The notes under the pieces were generated by a model. The model had not been told where the DNA came from, made no database searches, and saw only the letters and a program-made list of their open reading frames with translations. The position numbers were made by a program, and so were the translations under genes. DNA of 15,747 nucleotides from an uncultured Prevotella sp. Its GTDB lineage: Bacteria; Bacteroidota; Bacteroidia; Bacteroidales; Bacteroidaceae. The DNA is taken from the NCBI GenBank assembly GCA_900542795.1, contig UQPD01000048.1, forward strand, positions 1 through 15,747. Reading direction: 5' to 3'. Shown here piece after piece: positions 7,223 through 13,322 of the stretch. Position 1 is the stretch's first letter. Each line of letters starts with the position of its first letter.

Positions 7223-8496
7223 TCCAGTCCGTATTCCTTTATTTTACGATAGAGAGTGCGTTCCGAAATACCCAACTGATCGGCAGCAGCCTTGCGTCTA
7301 CCCTTGTTAGCTTCGAGCGCACGTCGCACCATTTCGCGTTCCAAGTCATCGAGCGAAGTCGGCATATCTGTTTTCGCCTTATTGGCACCCTCTTCCACAT
7401 TGTGCTGTTCTGAGTGCATTGACATATCTTCGTCCTTCACTTCTTCCGCATCCCAATAGCGAACATCTGCATCATCTTCATGGGCAAAATTTACAGAGGG
7501 AGCATCATGCCCTAACATCAAGCCATTGTTTTCCACCGTAGTTGGAGTTGGTATGCCCCCACCACGCTGTTCATAAACATAGCGCTTCAGTTCAGCCACT
7601 TCACGTCGCAAGTCAAAAAGAATTTGATATAAAATTTCTCGCTCAGCTTCAAAACTGTGTACTTCCTTTTCAGACGAATTCACAGACACAAGTTGCTTGC
7701 TATGCGACTCTTTAGGCAAATATAGGCTCAATATCTCAGGCGTAATTACACGTTCGCCAGCAGTTACGCTCATATTCTCAGCCAAATTTTTGAGTTGTCG
7801 TACATTTCCAGGCCAAGAGTAAGCCAAAAGCATACGTTGTGCCCCTTCATCCAAACTGATGGCAGGCATTTTATACTTTTCACTCATATCGAGTGCAAAC
7901 TTGCGGAAGAGCAATGCAGCATCAGCACCACGTTCACGCAGTGCAGGCACAGCAATCGACACCGTATTCAAGCGGTAAAACAAGTCTTCTCTAAATTTAC
8001 CCTCCTCAATAGCCTTTTCCATGTTAACATTGGTAGCCGCCACAATGCGCACATCAGTTTTGCGCACTTCGCTCGACCCCACACGGATGTATTCGCCAGT
8101 TTCGAGCACACGCAACAATCTTGCTTGCGTTTGCAAAGGTAGTTCACCCACCTCATCTAAGAAGAGCGTACCTCCATTTGCCGCAGCAAAATATCCTTCA
8201 CGCTGCTCCACAGCTCCCGTAAAGGCTCCTTTTTCATGACCGAATAATTCCGAATCAATTGTACCTTCGGGAATGGCTCCACAGTTCACGGCAAAATACT
8301 TTTTGTTTTTACGCAAACTATGGTCATGAATAATACGTGGAAAAGATTCCTTTCCCACACCATTTTCGCCAACCACCAACACAGACAAGTCGACGGGAGC
8401 AATTTTTAGGGCAATCTCAATAGCACGGTTAAGCGCCTCGCAATTCCCCACAATGCCATAACGCAGTTTTACGTTTTGCACAGTCGAATTATTCAT
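7219..8496 (-). CDS. Sigma-54-dependent Fis-family transcriptional activator
   Basis: A bacterial enhancer-binding protein that uses ATP to open RNA polymerase-sigma-54 complexes. The protein is 425 aa. It has no receiver or PAS domain: the AAA+ module begins almost at once. Seen in order: Walker A GENGVGKE (43-50), the sigma-54 contact loop GAFTGA (90-95), Walker B GGTLFLDE (108-115), arginine-finger region FREDLFYRL (168-176), sensor II WPGNVRQL (228-235), a variable linker (about 265-380), and a Fis-type helix-turn-helix at the C-terminus (RRKAAADQLGISERTLYRKI). All catalytic motifs look intact. It heads the lptE-TPR-secG cluster and overlaps lptE by ATGA. With no sensor domain its activity must be set by level, by a partner, or be constitutive; its targets are not evident here. 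Confidence 0.92.
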   Translation of the reverse strand: MNNSTVQNVKLRYGIVGNCEALNRAIEIALKIAPVDLSVLVVGENGVGKESFPRIIHDHSLRKNKKYFAVNCGAIPEGTIDSELFGHEKGAFTGAVEQREGYFAAANGGTLFLDEVGELPLQTQARLLRVLETGEYIRVGSSEVRKTDVRIVAATNVNMEKAIEEGKFREDLFYRLNTVSIAVPALRERGADAALLFRKFALDMSEKYKMPAISLDEGAQRMLLAYSWPGNVRQLKNLAENMSVTAGERVITPEILSLYLPKESHSKQLVSVNSSEKEVHSFEAEREILYQILFDLRREVAELKRYVYEQRGGGIPTPTTVENNGLMLGHDAPSVNFAHEDDADVRYWDAEEVKDEDMSMHSEQHNVEEGANKAKTDMPTSLDDLEREMVRRALEANKGRRKAAADQLGISERTLYRKIKEYGLE

Positions 8497-8585
8497 GACT
8501 AAGAGTTTTTATAATACACCTTCATCAGCCCAACGCTCTACTCCACATCGAAGCAAGCTTCAAAGCCTATGGTGCATCTTGCCTA

Positions 8586-8616
8586 CAAAGTTACACATTT
8601 TAGCTTAAAACGCCAA
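8586..8616 (-). promoter_or_regulatory. Bacteroidetes-type promoter of the activator-lptE-secG cluster
   Basis: Minus strand: TTG at 8616-8614, 20 bases, then TAACTTTG at 8593-8586. Both boxes and the spacing fit the Bacteroidetes consensus. The start point would be near 8579, about 83 bases before the activator ATG at 8496. Confidence 0.7.
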
Positions 8617-8683
8617 TACACTTTGGGTTCTATCTGTAAAAATGCCTTTTAAGGAGCTTTTCGCCCTTTTTTTTGAGCGGTTT

Positions 8684-9259
8684 CTATCTCAGTTCGTCGG
8701 CACTAATCCCCAAGGCTGCCATAAGCGAGTAGCCTAAAATTTCTTGTCGAAAGCCCTTTCCTGTTTGCGGTTCCATAGCAAACACCGTGATTTCCTTACC
8801 ATCGGTTTGGGCACAAATTTCCTTCACAGCCTCACCATAGGCACGCATATCGCCTACCACAAGCAAACGTTTCACCTCCTTAGCATCAGCCAACATGGTG
8901 AGCGACTGCAAGAAAAACTCATCTGCCGAAACCACATTTTCAACCGGAAAGGCAAAAAGACTAAAATGCCCTAAGTTATCGTCAAACGAGAGACCATTCA
9001 AATCTTCCTCAAAACGCGAAGGCTTAAAACAATCGAGCGCAGTCTTCTCTTTGGTATGCAAAAAATGCACCTGCACTTCGTTCTTTTCAGGACGTAATCC
9101 ACCGTCCAACGCCACGCAATCGAGCCAATGACAAAGGTCGCCTTCAGCAATCTCACGATTAAGCATACGTCCAAAGTTCACTCTGAGGTCTTGTGCTACA
9201 CTATCTAAATAATCGGCATCTACCAACACCACGGTAGGCGCCCACTTAGTTTCTTGCAT
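8684..9259 (-). CDS. Conserved Bacteroidales protein, possibly NYN/PIN-like fold
   Basis: A 191-aa soluble protein that I do not recognise with certainty. It starts TVVLVDADYLDSVAQDLRVN, an acidic beta-strand end (VDADYLD) like that of NYN/PIN-like nucleases, and later has RLLVVGDMRAYGEAVKEICA, which resembles the second acidic strand of that fold. This is a fold-level resemblance only, and the remaining acidic positions cannot be confirmed by eye. It lacks signal peptide and membrane helices. It lies upstream of, and in the same direction as, the sigma-54 activator, but the 187-base gap contains a separate promoter, so it is probably its own unit. No clear promoter is seen for it. Confidence 0.7.
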   Translation of the reverse strand: MQETKWAPTVVLVDADYLDSVAQDLRVNFGRMLNREIAEGDLCHWLDCVALDGGLRPEKNEVQVHFLHTKEKTALDCFKPSRFEEDLNGLSFDDNLGHFSLFAFPVENVVSADEFFLQSLTMLADAKEVKRLLVVGDMRAYGEAVKEICAQTDGKEITVFAMEPQTGKGFRQEILGYSLMAALGISADELR

Positions 9260-9647
9260 TTTTATTGTAAAGGATTATAAAGGTTTCTATAGAAGAATAA
9301 GTTTTTTGGAGAGGAGGGAAGGAAGAATAAAGGATTCATGCGCCAGCCCAACCCCGAAAGGGGTTATTTATGGACATTTTCCGCATCGCGTAGCGCACCC
9401 CACCAAGAAAAAATTTATGAATAATTTATGGCTCATTGATGGCCATTTTTGACAAAAAAAAATCGTAATACATAGCCCTTACATAGTTTGTAATACATAA
9501 TACTTATTACTTAATACTTAATTCTGGTTTTTGGCTCATTGATGGACATTCTTGACTAAACCCAAGCGCGAAGCGCAAATATATTATTTATGCCATCCCT
9601 CAAGCGCGAAGCGCAAACCTCGATAATCAACAAATTAAAAATACAAA
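9260..9647. repeat. Intergenic region filled with dispersed repeats
   Basis: The 388 bases between two divergent genes hold: a 40-nt repeat at 9335-9374 with the hairpin AACCCC-GAAA-GGGGTT (9350-9365), identical to the copy at 12932-12971; two copies of the core beginning TGGCTCATTGATGG (9429-9453 and 9532-9560); and two copies of CAAGCGCGAAGCGCAAA (9563-9579 and 9601-9617), with a related GCGTAGCGC motif near 9388-9396. A 9-A run lies at 9454-9462. I see no promoter for the permease that clearly fits the consensus. Confidence 0.8.
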
Positions 9648-10943
9648 ATGCTACTAAAAAAACTCTTTGGCTTTGATGCAGGAAAAATGAGCATTAAAAC
9701 CGAATTCGTGGCAGGACTAACCACCTTCCTTGCCATGTGCTACATTTTAGCAGTAAATCCCGACATCCTTTCAACAACAGGAATGAGTCGTGAGGCACTG
9801 TTCACCAGTACAGCCATCGCATCCGCCATAGCCACCTTGCTATTGGCATTTATGGCGAAGTTACCCTTTGCACAAGCACCCAGCATGGGCTTGAATGCCT
9901 TCTTCGCCTTCACCCTTTGCCAAGCAATGGGACTGTCGTGGCAACAAGCCTTAGCAATCATGTTAATCGAAGGCATCATCTTTATCTTGATAACCTTCCT
10001 CAACATTCGCGACAAAATCCTCGATTGCATCCCCACCAACTTACGCTTTGCCATATCAGCAGGCATCGGTATGTTCATAGCCTTTATCGGTCTTAAAAAT
10101 GCCCATATCATTGTAGCCAGCGAAGCCACCTTTGTCAAACTCGGCAATTTCACTCCCGAGTGCTTGTTAGGCATCTTCTCAATACTACTTAGCGGCATGC
10201 TCATGGTGCGTGGTGTAAAAGGAGCCTTGTTCTATGGCATCATCATAGCCACCCTCGTAGGCATCCCCATGCACGTAACCCAAATACCCGACAATTGGAT
10301 GCCCCTGTCAGCACCCCATAGCATAGCCCCCATCTTCTGCAAGTTCGACTTCACCGACTTCTTCACCCTCAAAACCTTCATGGTCATCTTCTCGTTGTTG
10401 CTCATCAACATCTTCGATACCTTAGGCACACTCGTAGCCTTGGTACAAAAAACAGGAGCAAGCATCGAAGGTCGCATCCCTCACATGAAGGAAGCCATGC
10501 TAAGCGATGCCATAGGTACCACAGCAGGAGCCTTCTTAGGTAGCAGCACCATCACCACCTACATCGAGAGCGCATCAGGTGTAGCCGAAGGAGGTCGTTC
10601 AGGTTTAACCTCATTCTTCGTAGGCATACTCTTCATCCTTGCCATCTTCGTTTCACCCATCTTCATGCTCATACCCTCAGCAGCTACCAGTGGTGCATTG
10701 GTTATGGTAGGCGTCTTGATGGTAGACTCCGTAAAGAAAATCAATTTAGAGGATGTGTCCGAAGCCTTCCCCGCCTTCATCACCATGATCACCATGGTAC
10801 TCTGCTATTCAATAGCCGATGGCATCTGCTTAGGCATCCTCAGCTACGTCATTATCAAACTCTGTGCAGGCAAATGGCGCGAACTCAATGCCACACTCAT
10901 CATTCTTGCCCTGCTCTTTATCCTTAATTACGCATTCGAATAA
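9648..10943 (+). CDS. NCS2 family purine permease (AzgA type)
   Basis: An inner-membrane proton-coupled carrier for nucleobases, most likely adenine, guanine or hypoxanthine. The protein is 431 aa, the usual length, and very hydrophobic, with about 12-14 membrane segments. Family marks are the start MLLKKLFGFDAGKMSIKTEF with VAGLTTFLAMCYILAVNP, the half-helix APSMGLNAFFAF (near residues 75-86), LINIFDTLGTLVAL (near 253-266), and GSSTITTYIESASGVAEGGR (near 296-315), which is the substrate-site signature of AzgA/PbuG-type carriers. The exact substrate cannot be read from sequence. The next gene follows after 5 bases and encodes a Tsx-like outer-membrane protein, so the two probably act together. 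Confidence 0.9.
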   Translation: MLLKKLFGFDAGKMSIKTEFVAGLTTFLAMCYILAVNPDILSTTGMSREALFTSTAIASAIATLLLAFMAKLPFAQAPSMGLNAFFAFTLCQAMGLSWQQALAIMLIEGIIFILITFLNIRDKILDCIPTNLRFAISAGIGMFIAFIGLKNAHIIVASEATFVKLGNFTPECLLGIFSILLSGMLMVRGVKGALFYGIIIATLVGIPMHVTQIPDNWMPLSAPHSIAPIFCKFDFTDFFTLKTFMVIFSLLLINIFDTLGTLVALVQKTGASIEGRIPHMKEAMLSDAIGTTAGAFLGSSTITTYIESASGVAEGGRSGLTSFFVGILFILAIFVSPIFMLIPSAATSGALVMVGVLMVDSVKKINLEDVSEAFPAFITMITMVLCYSIADGICLGILSYVIIKLCAGKWRELNATLIILALLFILNYAFE

Positions 10944-10948
10944 AAAAA

Positions 10949-11716
10949 ATGAAAACCAATCTCAGAAAAATCCTCTTCCTCGTGCTCAGCTTAACGCTCT
11001 TTCAGCAAGCCATGGCACAAGTAAATATGCAAGTGTTCTATGACATGGGTACCGACCGCAAGTTCGTCACCATGACACTCGAAATGTTCAAAGCCGATAA
11101 ATGGGGTAACACCTATTTCTTCATCGACCACGACTTCAACTACAAGCAACACGATGACACTCAGAAAAATAGCTTAGCTCCAGGTGGAACCTATCTTGAA
11201 ATAGCGCGTTGTCTCAACTTCTGGCAAAAAACCAAGTTAGCTCCTTTAAGTCTTCATGTAGAATATAATGGAGGTATCACAAAGAGCTATCCCATCAACT
11301 CCGCTTGGTTAGCTGGTGTAGACTATTTTTTGCACGATCAAAGCTACAGCAATACGCTCAATCTCAAACTCCTATATAAGAACATCCGTCAGGCAGACAG
11401 CAAAGTACCCATGCAGTTCACCGCCGTATGGACCTGTAAGGACATCTTTGGACTGAAAGGTTTAACCTTCAATGGCTTTTCCGATGTATGGTTTGAAGAC
11501 CACACCTACATCACGGGAACTAATGCAGATGGCACAGACATCACCAAAACCAAGCACACCATCTTCATCACCGAACCCCAGTTATGGTACAACGTAGGTC
11601 GTCATTTCGGTTGCGACAACTTGAATGTAGGTACCGAAATAGAGTTGAGCAACAACTTTGGTTCAACCCTTGGTTTCAAGTGCCGTCCCTGTTTAGGTCT
11701 TAAATGGATTTTCTAA
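10949..11716 (+). CDS. DUF5020 / Tsx-like outer-membrane protein
   Basis: A 255-aa protein with a signal peptide cleaved after MKTNLRKILFLVLSLTLFQQ-AMA (next residues QVNMQVFYD). The mature part alternates polar and aromatic residues in short strands and ends in a strand with terminal Phe (CRPCLGLKWIF), as in outer-membrane beta-barrels. The pattern QVFYDMGTDRKFVTMTLEMF followed by WGNTYFFIDHDFNY is that of the DUF5020 family, which is related to the nucleoside channel Tsx. It starts 5 bases after the permease stop, so the pair is co-transcribed and likely moves nucleosides or nucleobases through the outer membrane to the permease. Family name is from memory; substrate is inferred. Confidence 0.8.
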   Translation: MKTNLRKILFLVLSLTLFQQAMAQVNMQVFYDMGTDRKFVTMTLEMFKADKWGNTYFFIDHDFNYKQHDDTQKNSLAPGGTYLEIARCLNFWQKTKLAPLSLHVEYNGGITKSYPINSAWLAGVDYFLHDQSYSNTLNLKLLYKNIRQADSKVPMQFTAVWTCKDIFGLKGLTFNGFSDVWFEDHTYITGTNADGTDITKTKHTIFITEPQLWYNVGRHFGCDNLNVGTEIELSNNFGSTLGFKCRPCLGLKWIF

Positions 11717-11723
11717 ATCCTTT

Positions 11724-12016
11724 GTTTAGTCAAAAATGTCTATGATTTTTTTTAGTCATAAATGTCCATGATTTTTTTAGTCATAAATGTCCATCAATGA
11801 GCCATAAATTTTTCATAAATTTCTCGCGTTAGCCCAAACCCCGAAAGGGGTTATTTATGAAATTCAAAAACAATAATTCATGGACATTTATGGCTAAAAA
11901 CATTTATGGCACTTTAGTCATCTATGACTAAAGAAATTTTTGGCTCATTGATGGATATTTATGACTAAAAAACATAGCAGTTCGTGACTAAAAAACATAG
12001 CAGTCCGTGACAAAAA
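11724..12016. mobile_element. MITE-like inverted-repeat element
   Basis: Two copies of a 29-nt core, at 11775-11803 (minus) and 11941-11969 (plus), face each other with 28 of 29 bases alike. Outside each core there are tandem units: on the left TTTAGTCA-type units of 26 and 25 bases (11724-11749, 11750-11774), on the right two 23-base units (11962-11984, 11985-12007) and the start of a third. Inside are the hairpin AACCCCGAAAGGGGTT (11837-11852) and a 10-bp inverted repeat CTTTAGTCAT/ATGACTAAAG (11912-11933). No transposase is present. The structure suggests a non-autonomous element or a decayed repeat block; mobility is inferred. Confidence 0.55.
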
Positions 12017-12027
12017 TATAACATTTC

Positions 12028-12483
12028 ATGCCCCAAGAACCAACAGAAGCAGAAAGACAAACCATAGCCAAGTATGCCGATATAATCCATTTACCCCATT
12101 ATCAATCCAAGCATCACAAACCCATGGATGCTTTATCGCGTGCAGCACAGTTCGGAGCCTTTGCAGCCGTAGCGGGACATTACGAAGCATTAAAAGAACG
12201 AGCACGTTACACCGAACAATGGAAACCATTAGAAGAAGACCAACGCGAACAACTCGACCGCGTGTTCAATCTCTTGCGCATACACCAACAAACACACCCC
12301 ATCATCAAAATAGAATATTTCGTGCCAGATACCCTAAAAAAGGGTGGGGTATATAAAACCGATACCGAACGCCTACAAAAACTCGACGAGCAAAAACATA
12401 AAATCATACTGCAAGATGGAACCGAAATCCCCATCTCCCACATCTCCGAAATGAACATCATAGACCCCGAAATATTCGAATAA
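12028..12483 (+). CDS. YolD-like family protein
   Basis: A 151-aa soluble protein. The N-terminal half has the YolD-like signature KYADIIHLPHYQSKHHKPM followed by LSRAAQFGAFAAVAGHYEAL (residues about 15-55), and the second half has IIKIEYFVPDTLKKGGVYKT and HKIILQDGTEIPISHISEMN, matching the beta-rich end of that family. In Firmicutes such proteins are usually encoded beside a UmuC/DinB-type Y-family DNA polymerase and are thought to act with it in the SOS response. No polymerase lies next to this copy, and the function here is unknown. The ATG directly follows a repeat block, which may carry its promoter. Transfer from Firmicutes is possible but not shown. Confidence 0.75.
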   Translation: MPQEPTEAERQTIAKYADIIHLPHYQSKHHKPMDALSRAAQFGAFAAVAGHYEALKERARYTEQWKPLEEDQREQLDRVFNLLRIHQQTHPIIKIEYFVPDTLKKGGVYKTDTERLQKLDEQKHKIILQDGTEIPISHISEMNIIDPEIFE

Positions 12484-12557
12484 TTCATCAAAATAGAAGG
12501 GAAAACGCGTAAAAACAGGGAAAAAATGGATAAAAGTGCATTTTTTTTGCAGAAAGG

Positions 12558-12588
12558 TTTGGTAGTTTAAAAAAATGTAGTACCTTTG
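12558..12588 (+). promoter_or_regulatory. Strong promoter of the tRNA operon
   Basis: TTTG (12558-12561), 19 bases, then TACCTTTG (12581-12588): a full match to the Bacteroidetes consensus. Transcription should start near 12595, about 35 bases before tRNA-Ser. The leader can form GCGTT/AACGC (12593-12610) and CTCAT-GAAA-ATGAG (12611-12624). Confidence 0.85.
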
Positions 12589-12629
12589 CATCGCGTTTGA
12601 GAGATAACGCCTCATGAAAATGAGAAAAA

Positions 12630-12717
12630 GGAAGTTTGGGTGAGTGGCTGAAACCACCAGTTTGCTAAACTGACGTACGGGTTTACCGTACCGGGGGTTC
12701 GAATCCCCCAGCTTCCG
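12630..12717 (+). tRNA. tRNA-Ser (GCU)
   Basis: An 88-nt class II tRNA. The acceptor arms GGAAGTT (12630-12636) and AGCTTCC (12710-12716) pair with one G-U, and the discriminator is G12717. The anticodon loop TTGCTAA places GCT at 12664-12666, reading AGC/AGU serine codons. The long variable arm TACGG/CCGTA is typical of serine tRNA, and the T-arm is GGGGGTTCGAATCCCCC. CCA is not encoded. The anticodon stem has one C-A mismatch at its base. Confidence 0.95.
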
Positions 12718-12722
12718 CGCAT

Positions 12723-12794
12723 GGCGCTTTCATCTAATGGTTAGGATACATGCCTCTCACGCATGGTATACGGGTTCGATTCCCGTAGGCGCTA
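12723..12794 (+). tRNA. tRNA-Glu (CUC)
   Basis: A 72-nt tRNA, 5 bases after tRNA-Ser. The acceptor arms GGCGCTT and AGGCGCT pair with two G-U pairs. The anticodon stem CATGC/GCATG encloses CTCTCAC, giving anticodon CTC (12756-12758) for GAG. The T-arm is ACGGGTTCGATTCCCGT. CCA is not encoded. This would be the minor glutamate tRNA beside the usual UUC isoacceptor. Confidence 0.93.
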
Positions 12795-12802
12795 CAATTA
12801 CT

Positions 12803-12837
12803 AAGTCTTCGATAGCAATATCGAAGACTTTTTTTTG
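12803..12837 (+). terminator. Rho-independent terminator of the tRNA operon
   Basis: A perfect 12-bp stem AAGTCTTCGATA / TATCGAAGACTT with a GCAA tetraloop, followed by TTTTTTG. It lies 8 bases after tRNA-Glu, so both tRNAs form one short operon with the promoter at 12558. Confidence 0.95.
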
Positions 12838-13139
12838 TTATCCTCCCCTCAGAACTTATTTTTTAAAGTAATGTTTAAAAATAACTTCCGCAATTTTTCT
12901 GTTTCTATTTTTTAGCTCATCATCACATAGCTTCATGCGCCAGCCCAACCCCGAAAGGGGTTATTTATGGAAATTCAAAAATAATAATTTATGAACATTT
13001 ATGGCTCATTGATGGACATTTTTGACTAAAAAAACAAAGACATTTTTGACCCAAAAAACAAAGACCTTTTCGACCAAAAAACGAACAGTTTGCGCAGAAT
13101 ATGATAATAACTTGCTATCATTAAGGAGTACTCGTTAAA
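12838..13139. repeat. Intergenic region with third composite repeat copy
   Basis: Contains the 40-nt hairpin repeat (12932-12971, identical to 9335-9374), the 29-nt core beginning TGGCTCATTGATGG (13002-13030), and then 24-base tandem units with GAC at 13024, 13048 and 13072 (units 13027-13050 and 13051-13074, each with an A-rich middle), ending in a decayed third. A weak 6-bp hairpin (13101-13121) follows. No gene is seen. Confidence 0.8.
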
Positions 13140-13266
13140 ATGCAGAAGTTATTTTTTACACACTACTTAATCATAAAAAAATACAAATACACGTCTTTTC
13201 CACCCTTTTTATCCATTTCAAACAAAAAAGTCGGCACACAGCACGGCGCAAGCCGAATTAAATTGT

Positions 13267-13274
13267 TATTTTTG
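13267..13274 (+). promoter_or_regulatory. Probable -7 box of pnp
   Basis: TATTTTTG fits TAnnTTTG and lies 48 bases before the pnp ATG at 13323. No good -33 box is seen at the usual spacing. Its position downstream of an in-frame ATG at 13140 argues against that longer start. Confidence 0.5.
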
Positions 13275-13322
13275 CGTGTTTATTATACGGTAATAAAAAA
13301 TATTCACAATAACAATAATCAG

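Noticed and set aside
8651..8672. AAGGAGC-TTTTC-GCCCTT followed by a T-run on the plus strand
   Set aside because: It looks like a weak terminator with a bulge, but no plus-strand gene ends before it, and on the minus strand (after the 191-aa gene) no U-run follows at once.
13019..13080. CRISPR array
   Set aside because: The 24-base units are contiguous tandem repeats without unique spacers, and no cas gene is in the window.
13231..13256. TCGGC/GCCGA hairpin upstream of pnp
   Set aside because: Only 5 bp around a 16-base loop, upstream of the probable transcript start; no support for a role.
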